A DNA stretch of 64,000 nt from Hydrogenothermus marinus. GTDB taxonomy: Bacteria; Aquificota; Aquificia; Aquificales; Hydrogenothermaceae. Positions within the stretch are counted from its first letter, which is position 1; every line of letters begins with the position of its first letter. The DNA lies in NCBI RefSeq assembly GCF_003688665.1, contig NZ_REFO01000012.1, positions 124,001 through 188,000 of the forward strand. Reading direction: 5' to 3'. The notes beneath the pieces were generated by a model. The model saw only the letters and a list, made by a program, of their open reading frames with translations. It did no database searches and was not told the origin of the DNA. Made by a program: the position numbers and the translations under genes. Below are positions 1-9,100 of this stretch, one piece after another.

Positions 1-1256
1 AATGCGTTATCTTTTATAACTGTTTTATGTTTTTTTACTCCATCATAATTACAGGTTATTGTTCCAGCTCCAATATTTACATTTTTTCCTATTTCTGCAT
101 CTCCAAGATATGTTAAATGTTTTGCTGTAGTGTTTTCTCCAACCGTAGAGTTTTTAATCTCTACAAAATTTCCAATAGATACATTTTTTCCTATAACTGT
201 ATTATTTCTAATTCTTGCAAAAGGTCCTATTTCTGCATTATCTTCTATTATGCTATCTTCAATTACTGTATTTGGATAGATCTTTACATTTTTTCCTATT
301 TTGCAGTTTTTTATTACACAGTTTTCATAAATAATAGTTCCATCATCTATTTCTGTATTTCCTTTTATAGAACAGCCTTGAAAAATCTCTATATCTTTTC
401 CAAAAGTAGCATCAAACTCTATATAAATAGTTTCAGGATTATGAAAGGTAGTACCATTTAAAGCCCAAAAATAGATAAACTGATTTTTTAGTATATTTTC
501 TGCCTGAGAAAGTTGCCATCTATCATTTACTCCTAATATCTGAGTTGGATCTCCAACATTGAAAGTATAAAACTTTTTATCTTCTTCTTTTAAAATTTTA
601 ACAATATCAGTTAAATAGTACTCTTTTTGAGCATTATTGTTATTTAGTTTTTCTAAAGCTTCTTTTAAATATGGTGCATAAACTATATATATCCCTGAAT
701 TTACTTCCTTTATCTGTTTTTCTGTAAATGATGCATCTTTTTCTTCAACTATTTTTTCTACAACTCCAGCTTTTTCTTTTACTATTCTTCCATATCCATA
801 TGGATTTTCTACAGTAGCAGTTAATATTAGTCCAGCAATCTCTTTATTTTGATAATTTTTATCTTTTATATTTCTTCCTTCGTAATTTATAAGAGCTTGT
901 AGATAGTTTATTGCCTCTTTTAAAGTCTCTCCTTTTATTAAAGGCGTATCTCCATTTATTATAAGTATATATCCATCAAAATCTTTAAAATACTTTATTG
1001 CTTGAATTACTGCATGTCCTGTCCCAAGCTGATGTTTTTGTTCTACAAATTTACAAGAATCACAGTTTATCTCTTTTATAACTTCATCTTTTTTATGTCC
1101 AACTATAAAAATAATTTCTTCTGGATTTACCCATTCTACTGCTGATTTAACATAAAAAATCATAGGTTTTCCAAGTATTTTATGTAAAACTTTTGGTTTT
1201 TCTGACTTAAATCTGGTTCCTTTTCCTGCTGCAAGAATTACAGCTTTTAGCCTCAT
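1..1256 (-). CDS. glmU: GlmU, bifunctional UDP-GlcNAc pyrophosphorylase / GlcN-1-P acetyltransferase (3' end cut by window edge)
   Basis: Makes UDP-N-acetylglucosamine for peptidoglycan and lipid A in the cytoplasm. The minus-strand reading frame is open from ATG at 1256 to the window edge, about 418 codons of the family's usual ~455. The N-terminus reads MRLKAVILAAGKGTRF, the nucleotidyltransferase signature LxxGxGTRM with F in place of M. Further on are the uridyltransferase motifs QLGTGHAV and NGDTPL. The C-terminal part is the left-handed beta-helix acetyltransferase, seen as hexapeptide repeats and the YLGDAEIGKNVNIGAG region. The gene follows hisG with no gap (hisG stop 1257-1259, glmU ATG 1254-1256), so the two are probably translationally coupled at the end of the minC operon. 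The last ~35 residues lie outside the window. Confidence 0.95.
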   Translation of the reverse strand, partial: MRLKAVILAAGKGTRFKSEKPKVLHKILGKPMIFYVKSAVEWVNPEEIIFIVGHKKDEVIKEINCDSCKFVEQKHQLGTGHAVIQAIKYFKDFDGYILIINGDTPLIKGETLKEAINYLQALINYEGRNIKDKNYQNKEIAGLILTATVENPYGYGRIVKEKAGVVEKIVEEKDASFTEKQIKEVNSGIYIVYAPYLKEALEKLNNNNAQKEYYLTDIVKILKEEDKKFYTFNVGDPTQILGVNDRWQLSQAENILKNQFIYFWALNGTTFHNPETIYIEFDATFGKDIEIFQGCSIKGNTEIDDGTIIYENCVIKNCKIGKNVKIYPNTVIEDSIIEDNAEIGPFARIRNNTVIGKNVSIGNFVEIKNSTVGENTTAKHLTYLGDAEIGKNVNIGAGTITCNYDGVKKHKTVIKDNA

Positions 1257-1883
1257 TTATAATACCTTCTCAAGTTTATTTATAAACTCAGATATTTTTT
1301 CATTATTAGTTTTATAACTTGCCCTATTTATTATAAGTTTTGCAGAAGATGGTCTAATATCATCAATTACAACAAGGCCATTTTCTCTTAATGTTGTTCC
1401 TGTTTCTACAATATCTACAATATAATCTGTAAGTCCAAGAATTGGTGCAAGTTCTACTGAGCCATAAAGCTCTATAATAGAAGCATTTATCCCTTTTTCT
1501 TTAAAGAAATTTTCTGCAATTTTTGGATACTTAGTAGCAACTTTTATTTCTGTTAAATTATGACTATATTTTTCTTTACTTTCTGGAAGCCCTGCCACAA
1601 CAATTCTACAAGCTCCTATTTTTAAATCCGTAGGAATATAAACATCTGGATTTTTCTCAAGTAAAACATCATCCCCTGCAACCCCAATATCTGCAACTCC
1701 ATACTCAACATAAGTAGGAACATCCTTAGCTCTTACAAGTAAAAAAATGAAATCTTCTGATTCGACTGTAAGTTTTCTACTTTCCGGTTTTACTTCTTCT
1801 TTAAGAATATCTGCTTTTTTTAAAATTTCTATTGTCTGTCCAAATAATCTTCCTTTTGGAACTGCTATTATTATTCTCTCCAT
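1257..1883 (-). CDS. hisG: HisG, ATP phosphoribosyltransferase catalytic subunit, short form
   Basis: First step of histidine synthesis: condenses ATP with PRPP. It is 208 residues, the short HisG class that lacks the C-terminal regulatory ACT-like domain and normally needs HisZ (a HisRS paralogue); no hisZ lies in this window. Recognisable stretches are IIAVPKGRLFGQTIEIL at the N-terminus, GVAGDDVLLE near the middle and the PRPP-binding loop VDIVETGTTLRENGL. It sits 3 bp after minE and abuts glmU, so it looks like a passenger in the cell-division operon. No other his genes are nearby, which is usual for lineages with scattered his genes. Confidence 0.95.
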   Translation of the reverse strand: MERIIIAVPKGRLFGQTIEILKKADILKEEVKPESRKLTVESEDFIFLLVRAKDVPTYVEYGVADIGVAGDDVLLEKNPDVYIPTDLKIGACRIVVAGLPESKEKYSHNLTEIKVATKYPKIAENFFKEKGINASIIELYGSVELAPILGLTDYIVDIVETGTTLRENGLVVIDDIRPSSAKLIINRASYKTNNEKISEFINKLEKVL

Positions 1884-1886
1884 ATA

Positions 1887-2129
1887 CTATCCTTTAAATG
1901 GAATACTTATCCAAAGTTGATCTTTACCATTTTCTTCTTTTAGCTCAACTTCCACATTATTAGAATCAAATTGAGGATATTTTTTAAATAATCCTTTCAA
2001 ATCCTCTTGTAAAATACTGGCAAAATTAGGAGGTAGACCTTTTCTCTCATATTCTAAAACCATCTGAAGTCTTTTTTTTGCAACTTCTGAAGAAGTATTT
2101 TTTTTAGTAAAAAAATCAAACAAACCCAT
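1887..2129 (-). CDS. minE: MinE, cell division topological specificity factor
   Basis: Stimulates the MinD ATPase at the membrane and drives Min oscillation or gradient formation. At 80 residues it has the usual family length. The N-terminus MGLFDFFTKK is the amphipathic membrane-targeting segment. The segment RLQMVLEYERKGLPPNF corresponds to the MinD-contact helix/beta region, and the C-terminal half is the dimerisation domain. It lies directly after minD (6 bp gap) in a complete minC-minD-minE set. Assignment rests on conserved sequence pattern and operon position. Confidence 0.93.
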   Translation of the reverse strand: MGLFDFFTKKNTSSEVAKKRLQMVLEYERKGLPPNFASILQEDLKGLFKKYPQFDSNNVEVELKEENGKDQLWISIPFKG

Positions 2130-2135
2130 ATTTAG

Positions 2136-2918
2136 CTACCTCCCCAAAAGCCAGCCAAGAATACCTTTTTTTTCTTCTAATTCATTAAATGGTATATTCT
2201 CACCTTCTAGTCTTCTAGCAACATTTCTTAAAGCTTGTCCAGCTTTATAACCTTCTTCAAGTACTATTGGCTCGCCTTTATTTGTAAAATCAACCATTTT
2301 TTCTTCATCAGGAATTATACCTATTTTTGGTATTTGAAGTATTTCTTCTATATCTTCAACTGATAACATTTCTCCTTTTTTGACTTGATGGAGTTTTATT
2401 CTATTAATAACAAGATTCATTTTTTGTTTTTCCATAGATTCTAATAAACCTATTATTCTATCTGCATCTCTTACAGAGGATACTTCTGGATTTGTTACTA
2501 TTAAAGCTTCCTCTGCAGGAGCTGCTGCAGTTTTAAAGCCACCTTCAATTCCTGCAGGAGAATCTATAAAAATATAATCAAATTTTTCTTTTACAGTTTC
2601 AACTATATCTACCATTTGATCTGGTTTTACTGCATCTTTATCTTTTGTTTGAGCCGCAGGAAGTAGATAAAGAGAAAGTCCTCTTTTATCTTTAACAAAG
2701 GCTTTTTCTGGAGGAACTCTTCCTTCAACAACATCTACTATGTCATAAACAATTCTATTTTCAAGACCTAAAATCATATCAAGATTTCTAAGACCTATAT
2801 CTGCGTCTATTGTAAGAACCTTTTTACCAAGTCTGGCTAGAGCAGTTGCTATATTTGCTGTTATTGTTGTTTTTCCTACTCCGCCTTTACCTGAAGTTAC
2901 AACTATAACTCGTGCCAT
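2136..2918 (-). CDS. minD: MinD, septum-site determining ATPase
   Basis: Membrane-binding P-loop ATPase that recruits MinC and is cycled by MinE. The deviant Walker A KGGVGKTT sits at residues 11-18, with the signature lysine at 11. Family segments DADIGLRNLD and DSPAGIEGGF follow. The C-terminus KKGILGWLLGR is the amphipathic helix that docks to the membrane. Length 260 residues is typical. The ATG at 2918 is preceded by AGGTAA. It lies between minC and minE, in the canonical order. Confidence 0.96.
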   Translation of the reverse strand: MARVIVVTSGKGGVGKTTITANIATALARLGKKVLTIDADIGLRNLDMILGLENRIVYDIVDVVEGRVPPEKAFVKDKRGLSLYLLPAAQTKDKDAVKPDQMVDIVETVKEKFDYIFIDSPAGIEGGFKTAAAPAEEALIVTNPEVSSVRDADRIIGLLESMEKQKMNLVINRIKLHQVKKGEMLSVEDIEEILQIPKIGIIPDEEKMVDFTNKGEPIVLEEGYKAGQALRNVARRLEGENIPFNELEEKKGILGWLLGR

Positions 2919-2932
2919 TTTTAATTACCTCA

Positions 2933-3538
2933 TTATATTTTTTCAATATATATCTGATTATCTTCTATATATGCTTTTTCGGGATACTCAGGTTCTTCTA
3001 TAACATCTGGAGAGCGAGAAAAAAAGCTTGCTATTCTAAGTTGCTGTGGCATAAGCTTTAAAGCAAGAACAATAGCAGTTTCATCTCCATTTGCTCCTGC
3101 ATGAACTATACCTCTTAGTTTACCCATAACTATAACATTACCTGAAGCTATTATATAAGCATCAGGATTTACATCTCCAAGTATGAGAATATCTCCATCA
3201 TATTCTATTCTTTGTCCACTTCTTACTGTTTTATTAACTATTTTTAGAGCTTTTTTTTCAATTATTTTATTTATTTCTTTTCTATTATTATCTTTTTCTG
3301 TTTTATGGAACTTATACCCAAGTATTTTAGAATTATATTTTTTTAAAATATCTTCTAATTTATCAATTTGCTCTTTTGTTAAGTTTAAATCTTGATAATC
3401 TATTACTGCATAAGAATTTTCAAAAAAAGCAGAAGAAAGCTTTTCTTCTAATTCTTTTAAATTTTCTTCAAAACTTTTTTCTTTATCTAATTTTATTAAA
3501 AGAGCAGGTACAGTAATACCTTTTAACTCAAGTCCCAA
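2933..3538 (-). CDS. minC: MinC, septum-site determining protein
   Basis: Inhibits FtsZ polymerisation away from mid-cell in partnership with MinD. The C-terminal beta-helix domain is clear from about residue 105 (SGQRIEYDGDILILGDVNPDA, then GNVIVMGKLRGIVHAGANGD). The N-terminal FtsZ-binding domain is less conserved, as is usual. The start appears to be TTG at 3536-3538, with a weak GAGAG ribosome-binding sequence upstream; no ATG fits better. It heads the leftward operon minC-minD-minE-hisG-glmU and is divergent from lysA, sharing an 87-bp AT-rich promoter region. Confidence 0.93.
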   Translation of the reverse strand: MGLELKGITVPALLIKLDKEKSFEENLKELEEKLSSAFFENSYAVIDYQDLNLTKEQIDKLEDILKKYNSKILGYKFHKTEKDNNRKEINKIIEKKALKIVNKTVRSGQRIEYDGDILILGDVNPDAYIIASGNVIVMGKLRGIVHAGANGDETAIVLALKLMPQQLRIASFFSRSPDVIEEPEYPEKAYIEDNQIYIEKI

Positions 3539-3625
3539 TTTAATTCTCTCAATAATTTTAGGTTTAATTTATTATATAATAATTTTTCTGAAATTTTATA
3601 ATAATTGTTTTATGGTAGGGAATTT

Positions 3626-4888
3626 ATGGAAAATTTTAACGAATATTTTAGATATAAAGATGGAAAACTTTATTGTGAAGAAGTACCTTTAGAAAAAATT
3701 GCCGAAAAAGTAGGTACTCCTTTTTATGTTTATAGTAAAACAGCTATAGAAGATAAAATTAATCAGTATAAAGAAGCTTTTAAAGATTATCCAACTTTAA
3801 TCTGTTATGCAGTTAAAGCAAATTCTAATTTGTCTATTCTCAAAATAATAGAAAAAAATGATATTGGAGTAGATATTGTTTCTGGAGGAGAGTTATTTAA
3901 AGCAAGAGAAGCAGGAATTCCTCCAAATAAAATAGTATATGCAGGAGTTGGAAAAACAGATTTTGAACTTTCTTATGCTGTAAGAGAAGAGATTTTAGCT
4001 TTTAATGTTGAAAGCTTTCAAGAGTTAGAAGTAATTGATAAAATAGCAAAAGATAGAAAAAAGAAAGCAAGAATATCTATAAGAGTAAATCCAGATGTTA
4101 ATCCTAAAACTCATCCTTATATATCAACAGGATTAAGGGCAAGTAAATTTGGAATAGATATAAATGAAGCTTTAGATGCATACAGATATGCCTCAAAGCT
4201 AGAAAATTTAGAGATTGTAGGAGTTCATTGTCATATTGGTTCTCAGATAATGGATATATCTCCTTATAAAGAAGCAGTTGAAAAAGTAGCAGAATTAGTA
4301 TTTGATCTAAAAAAGGAAGGAATAGAACTACAATATTTTGATATAGGAGGTGGCTTAGGTATTAAATATAAGCCTGAAGATAAACCTCCTCATCCAAAAG
4401 AACTTGCAGATATTGTAATTCCAATCGTAAAACAGACAGGATTAAAACTAATAATAGAACCGGGAAGATCTTTAATTGGAGAAGCGGGAGCATTAGTATC
4501 TCAAGTTATTTTTACAAAAAATAAAAAAGATAAGCATTTTATAATTGTTGATAGTGGAATGAATGATCTTTTAAGGCCTGCCATGTATAATGCCTATCAT
4601 CATATATTACCAGTCAATAAAAAAGATAAAAAAGTAGTTGCTGATATTGTAGGACCTATATGTGAAACAGGAGATTTTTTTGCTCTTGATAGAGAAATAG
4701 ACGATTTACAAAGAGGTGATTATTTAGCTGTAATGAGTGCAGGGGCATATGGATCTTCCATGTCTTCTAATTATAATGTAAGACCAAGAGCTGCTGAAGT
4801 ATTAGTTGAAAAAGATAAGTTTAATATAATAAGAGAAAGGGAAGATTATAATTATTTAATAATTCCTGAAGAAAAAGGAGAAATATAA
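3626..4888 (+). CDS. lysA: LysA, diaminopimelate decarboxylase
   Basis: Last step of lysine synthesis: PLP-dependent decarboxylation of meso-diaminopimelate. An upstream in-frame TTG (3605) exists, but the ATG at 3626 is preferred because GGTAGGGA precedes it at good spacing; this gives 420 residues. The PLP-lysine motif CYAVKANSN is near residue 60. Further family motifs are HCHIGSQI, the glycine-rich DIGGGLGIKY, EPGRSLIGEAGALVSQV and the active-site cysteine region GPICETGDFFA. Its stop is immediately followed by the purD ATG, so the two are co-transcribed. Confidence 0.96.
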   Translation: MENFNEYFRYKDGKLYCEEVPLEKIAEKVGTPFYVYSKTAIEDKINQYKEAFKDYPTLICYAVKANSNLSILKIIEKNDIGVDIVSGGELFKAREAGIPPNKIVYAGVGKTDFELSYAVREEILAFNVESFQELEVIDKIAKDRKKKARISIRVNPDVNPKTHPYISTGLRASKFGIDINEALDAYRYASKLENLEIVGVHCHIGSQIMDISPYKEAVEKVAELVFDLKKEGIELQYFDIGGGLGIKYKPEDKPPHPKELADIVIPIVKQTGLKLIIEPGRSLIGEAGALVSQVIFTKNKKDKHFIIVDSGMNDLLRPAMYNAYHHILPVNKKDKKVVADIVGPICETGDFFALDREIDDLQRGDYLAVMSAGAYGSSMSSNYNVRPRAAEVLVEKDKFNIIREREDYNYLIIPEEKGEI

Positions 4889-6169
4889 ATGAAAGTTCTA
4901 GTTGTAGGTAATGGTGGTAGAGAACATGCATTAGCTTGGAAGATAAAACAAAGTCCAGTTGTAGATAGATTATATGTTGCAAGAGGAAATGCAGGTATAT
5001 GGCAGATAGCAGAAAAAGTAGATATATCTCCGACAGATATACCAGCTTTAGTAAAATTTGCTAAAGAAGAAAAAATAGATTTAACAGTCGTTGGGCCAGA
5101 ACAACCTCTTTCAGAAGGTATAGTTGATGTATTTGAGGAAGAAAATTTAAAAATATTTGGACATAGAAAATCTTCTGCAATTCTTGAAGCTTCCAAAGTA
5201 TTTGCAAAAAACTTTATGAAAAAGTATGGGATACCTACTGCCTTTTATGAAACTTTTGACAATGAAAAAGATGCTATAGATTTTGTAAAAAAACAGCAAA
5301 TGCCAATAGTAATAAAAGCTGATGGTCTTGCAGCAGGAAAAGGAGTAATAATAGCTAATACCTTAGATGAAGCTATCCAAACTATAAAAGATATGTTTAG
5401 AGGAAAATTTGGAGAAGCCTCAAAAAGAATAGTTATAGAAGAGTTTTTAGACGGTGAAGAAGCATCTTATATTGCTATGGTAAAAGGCGAAAAACTTGTT
5501 CCTATGGCAACTTCTCAAGATCATAAAAGAGTTTTTGATGGAGATAAAGGTCCAAATACTGGTGGAATGGGAGCATATTCACCAGCACCTATAGTAGATG
5601 AAAAGATTGAACAAGAGATTCTTGAAAAGATTATGTATCCTACTTTAAAAGGTATGAAAAAAGAAGGTAGGGAACTTTGCGGATTTTTATATGCAGGTCT
5701 TATGATAGGAAGTAAAGGAATAAATGTTTTAGAATTCAATGTAAGAATGGGTGATCCTGAAACTCAACCTATAATGAGAAGATTAGAATCAGATTTAGTT
5801 CAACATATTCTTGATATATTAGATGGAAATATTGACAAGGTAAAACCAAAATGGAGTAATAAATACTCTATTGGTGTTGTAATGGCATCAAAAGGATATC
5901 CAGGAAAGTATGAAAAAGGATTTGAGATAACAGGCATAGAAGAGGCAGAAAAAGATCCAGATATAGTTGTTTTCCATTCAGGAACAGATATAAAAGATGG
6001 CAAATTAGTAACAAATGGTGGTAGAGTTTTAACAGTTACTGCAGTAGCAGAAACATTAAAAAAAGCTAAAGAAAAGGTTTATAAGGCAGTAGAAAAAATA
6101 CATTTTAAAGGAGCTCATTATAGAAAAGATATTGGAGATAAAGGTATAAAAAGGTTAGAAAATATATAA
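4889..6169 (+). CDS. purD: PurD, phosphoribosylamine-glycine ligase (GARS)
   Basis: ATP-grasp ligase forming glycinamide ribonucleotide in purine synthesis. It is 426 residues, a normal monofunctional length. Key stretches are NGGREHALAWKI at the N-terminus, VVGPEQPLSEGIVD, the ATP-grasp core KADGLAAGKGV, the glycine-rich GPNTGGMGAYSPAP, and the metal-binding FNVRMGDPETQ. The ATG follows the lysA stop codon directly with GGAG upstream inside lysA. No other pur gene is adjacent; purL lies about 15 kb away on the other strand. Confidence 0.97.
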   Translation: MKVLVVGNGGREHALAWKIKQSPVVDRLYVARGNAGIWQIAEKVDISPTDIPALVKFAKEEKIDLTVVGPEQPLSEGIVDVFEEENLKIFGHRKSSAILEASKVFAKNFMKKYGIPTAFYETFDNEKDAIDFVKKQQMPIVIKADGLAAGKGVIIANTLDEAIQTIKDMFRGKFGEASKRIVIEEFLDGEEASYIAMVKGEKLVPMATSQDHKRVFDGDKGPNTGGMGAYSPAPIVDEKIEQEILEKIMYPTLKGMKKEGRELCGFLYAGLMIGSKGINVLEFNVRMGDPETQPIMRRLESDLVQHILDILDGNIDKVKPKWSNKYSIGVVMASKGYPGKYEKGFEITGIEEAEKDPDIVVFHSGTDIKDGKLVTNGGRVLTVTAVAETLKKAKEKVYKAVEKIHFKGAHYRKDIGDKGIKRLENI

Positions 6170-6219
6170 AAATATGTTTTATAATAAAAAAATGCTTGAA
6201 TCAAATAGGAGGATATCTA

Positions 6220-7929
6220 ATGTTAAGTTATGATGTTTTAATTGTTGGAGCTGGTGGTGGTGGTTTAATGGCTGCTTTAGAAGCAAATAAAAACAAAAAT
6301 GTAAAAGTTGGAGTAATAACAAAAGTTTATCCTACTAGATCCCATACAGGTGCAGCACAAGGTGGAATAAATGCTGCATTAGCGAATGTTGATCCATCTG
6401 ACAGTCCAGAAGTTCACGCATTTGATACAGTTAAAGGTTCAGACTATCTTGGAGATCAAGATGCAATAGAATTTATGTGTGAAGAAGCACCAAAAAGAAT
6501 ATATGAACTTGAGCATATGGGAGTTCCTTTTTCAAGACTTCCAGACGGAAGAATAGCTCAAAGACCTTTTGGTGGTGCAGGTTTCCCAAGAACATGTTAT
6601 GCAGCAGATAAAACTGGACACGTTATGCTTCACACAATGTATGAGCAATGTTTAAAAAATGGTGTTGAGTTTTTAAACGAATGGTATGTTAAAGAGCTTT
6701 TAATTGACAATAATGAAGCAAAAGGTGTTATTGCTATAGATATAAGAAATGGAGAAGTTCATGTAATAAAAGCTAAAGCTATAATATTTGCAACAGGTGG
6801 ATATGCAAGAGTTTACTGGGTAAGAAACTCAAATGCAATTGGCTCTACAGGTGATGGTATTGCAATAGCTTATAGAGCTGGAATTCCAATAAAAGATATA
6901 GAATTTGTTCAGTTTCATCCTACAGGATTAAGATCAACAGGAATCCTTGTTACAGAAGGAGCAAGAGGAGAAGGTGGATATCTTATAAATAACAAAGGTG
7001 AAAGATTTATGAAAAATTATGCTCCAAATAAAATGGAGCTTGCTCCAAGAGATATGGTTGCAAGAGCTATAGAGACAGAAATCCTTGAAGGTAGAGGATG
7101 GGGAGAAGGAATGAATGCTTATGTTCATCTTGATCTTAGACATCTTGGAGCCGCTAAAATTAAAGAAAGACTTCCACAGATTAGAATGCTTGCAATAGAT
7201 TTTGAAGGTATTGATCCTATAGAAGAACCTATCCCAGTAAGACCGACTGCTCATTATTCAATGGGTGGAATTCATGTTGAAGACTATAAAACTTCTATGA
7301 CTCCTGTTAAAGGGGTATATGCAGTTGGAGAGTGTGCTTGTGTTTCTGTTCATGGAGCAAATAGACTTGGTGGAAACTCTTTACTTGATATTGTTGTATT
7401 TGGAAAACCTGCAGGAGCAGCAGCTGCAGAATATGCAGAGAATATACCTGAAGATACTTCATATAACTATAAAGCTGAAGAAGAAAGAGCAAGAAAAGAG
7501 ATAGAAGAACTTCTAAAGAAAGAAGGAACAGAAAATATAAATGATATAAGAACAGAAATGGCTCAAACAATGTGGGATAAAGTAGGAATATTTAGAGAAG
7601 AAAAACCAATGCAAGAAGCTATTGAAAAAATAAAAGAATTAAAAGAAAGATATAAAAATCTTGCACCAGGAGATAGTAGCAAACTATTTAACACTGCTTT
7701 AATAAACTATCTGGAGCTTGGAAATCTATTAGATTTAGCAGAAGCAATAGCTGTAACTGCAGAAATGAGAAAAGAGTCAAGAGGAGCTCATGCAAGAAGA
7801 GATTATCCTGAAAGAGATGACGAAAACTTCCTTAAACATTCTTTAGCATATTACACTGAAGATGGACCAAAAGTAGAATATACAGAAGTAAGAATTACTA
7901 AATATCAACCACAAGAAAGAAAATACTAA
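6220..7929 (+). CDS. sdhA: SdhA/FrdA, succinate dehydrogenase / fumarate reductase flavoprotein subunit
   Basis: FAD-binding catalytic subunit interconverting succinate and fumarate, used in the oxidative or reductive TCA cycle. The ATG at 6220 is chosen because AGGAGG lies at 6207-6212; length is 569 residues. It shows the dinucleotide-binding VGAGGGGLMAALEA, the FAD-attachment region SHTGAAQGGINAA, the catalytic stretch QFHPTGL...TEGARGEGGYL, HYSMGGI, and GANRLGGNSLLDIVVFG. The C-terminus has the usual R-x-E-SRGAHARRDYPERDD motif. No FeS (B) or membrane anchor subunits are adjacent, so partners are encoded elsewhere. Direction of physiological use (reverse TCA or oxidative) cannot be read from the sequence. 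Confidence 0.93.
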   Translation: MLSYDVLIVGAGGGGLMAALEANKNKNVKVGVITKVYPTRSHTGAAQGGINAALANVDPSDSPEVHAFDTVKGSDYLGDQDAIEFMCEEAPKRIYELEHMGVPFSRLPDGRIAQRPFGGAGFPRTCYAADKTGHVMLHTMYEQCLKNGVEFLNEWYVKELLIDNNEAKGVIAIDIRNGEVHVIKAKAIIFATGGYARVYWVRNSNAIGSTGDGIAIAYRAGIPIKDIEFVQFHPTGLRSTGILVTEGARGEGGYLINNKGERFMKNYAPNKMELAPRDMVARAIETEILEGRGWGEGMNAYVHLDLRHLGAAKIKERLPQIRMLAIDFEGIDPIEEPIPVRPTAHYSMGGIHVEDYKTSMTPVKGVYAVGECACVSVHGANRLGGNSLLDIVVFGKPAGAAAAEYAENIPEDTSYNYKAEEERARKEIEELLKKEGTENINDIRTEMAQTMWDKVGIFREEKPMQEAIEKIKELKERYKNLAPGDSSKLFNTALINYLELGNLLDLAEAIAVTAEMRKESRGAHARRDYPERDDENFLKHSLAYYTEDGPKVEYTEVRITKYQPQERKY

Positions 7930-7935
7930 AAAAAA

Positions 7936-7952
7936 GGGGACTTTATGTCCCC
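7936..7952 (-). terminator. Intrinsic terminator between sdhA and the MFS gene
   Basis: A perfect 6-bp stem GGGGAC/GTCCCC with a 5-nt loop lies between two converging genes. Read leftward it is followed by eight U residues (A-run 7928-7935 on the plus strand), so it is a strong terminator for the minus-strand operon. Rightward it is followed only by AGATTTT, so termination of sdhA would be weaker. Confidence 0.8.
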
Positions 7953-9100
7953 AGATTTTCTAAAAATTTGTTATAAATAAAAAAGCCTATCAATGGAAAA
8001 ACTGACAGAACCAATACTGATAACTTATAAGAAAAAATAGAATCATTAAATGTATAAGTAATAATTCCCCATATTAAAGGCGATAAAATACTTGCAAATT
8101 TTGAAGATGCTGAAAAAATGGCAAACCTTGATGAAAGTTGCTCTGAAGGAGAAATCTTTATTAAAATAACTCTAAGTAAAGTCCAGCTTGATGCAATAAG
8201 AATTCCAAAAATAGCACCTATAATATAAATTAGATATTTATTTGAAATTATAAGAGCTAAAAATCCAAAAAACCAAAAAAGAATAATATATTTTAAAGAC
8301 TTTATAGGATTAAAAATATAATCACATAATTTTCCAATAAATGGGGCAGAGATAACTGCAAAAATTCCTGCAAGAGCAATTACTGAAATAACTTGTCCTG
8401 TTTCAAAAGCAAATACTTTGTGAAGATAAAGAGACATAAATATAATAACTCCATGAATAGCATCTGTTAGAAAGAATATAGATATTATAAAAAGCAAAAA
8501 AGTTTTATCTTTTAATAAAGATTTTAAGGAAAAATTCATATTTAATTTTGGAATATCCATTTTAAGTAAAAATAAAGAAGGAAATGAAAATATGGCGAAA
8601 ATTATAGCTGTAAACATAAGAATATTATGAGGCTCTTTTTGAGTCAAATTAGTAATAACTAAAGCTAAAATACCTCCTATATATCCTATCCCTACTCCTA
8701 ATCCAGATATAAAACTGATATTATTTTTCTTAGACAAATTATTAAGAATAGAGTTATAAAATATAAGTGCTGTTTGATAGCTAATGTTTAATATAAAGAA
8801 TATAAAAAGAGCATAAATTAAGTTATTTGCAAAAGATAAAGCTACCAGCAAAGAAAATATAGCTAATATACTAATTTTAAAAATTTTTAGTTTTAAACCA
8901 TGTTTATCAGCAAATTTACCTAAGATTAATCCAATAAAAATAGCAAATACTATAGATAAAGAATAAGTAAAAGAGTAATGATAACTTTTTCCTCCAAAAT
9001 AGGAAACAATAATTAAAGGAAAAAATACAGAGATTATATTCGCTGAGAATATAGTCTCTGCAAAATCAAATAAAGCCCAAGAAAGAATATTTTTATTCAA
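7943..9100 (-). CDS. MFS permease, UMF1-like family
   Basis: Integral membrane protein of 385 residues with about 11-12 hydrophobic segments across its length. The N-terminus NILSWALFDFAETIFSANI matches the SWALFDFA opening of the UMF1 (Atg22-like) major facilitator group, and the MFS loop GKFADKHGLKLK follows the second segment. Substrate is unknown. The start is TTG at 9098-9100, overlapping the stop of the upstream hydrolase gene (TTGA). The gene is therefore last in the four-gene operon headed by the PhnD-like binding protein, which suggests efflux or uptake of something linked to the signal that operon senses. Substrate assignment would be a guess. Confidence 0.75.
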   Translation of the reverse strand: MNKNILSWALFDFAETIFSANIISVFFPLIIVSYFGGKSYHYSFTYSLSIVFAIFIGLILGKFADKHGLKLKIFKISILAIFSLLVALSFANNLIYALFIFFILNISYQTALIFYNSILNNLSKKNNISFISGLGVGIGYIGGILALVITNLTQKEPHNILMFTAIIFAIFSFPSLFLLKMDIPKLNMNFSLKSLLKDKTFLLFIISIFFLTDAIHGVIIFMSLYLHKVFAFETGQVISVIALAGIFAVISAPFIGKLCDYIFNPIKSLKYIILFWFFGFLALIISNKYLIYIIGAIFGILIASSWTLLRVILIKISPSEQLSSRFAIFSASSKFASILSPLIWGIITYTFNDSIFSYKLSVLVLSVFPLIGFFIYNKFLENLGT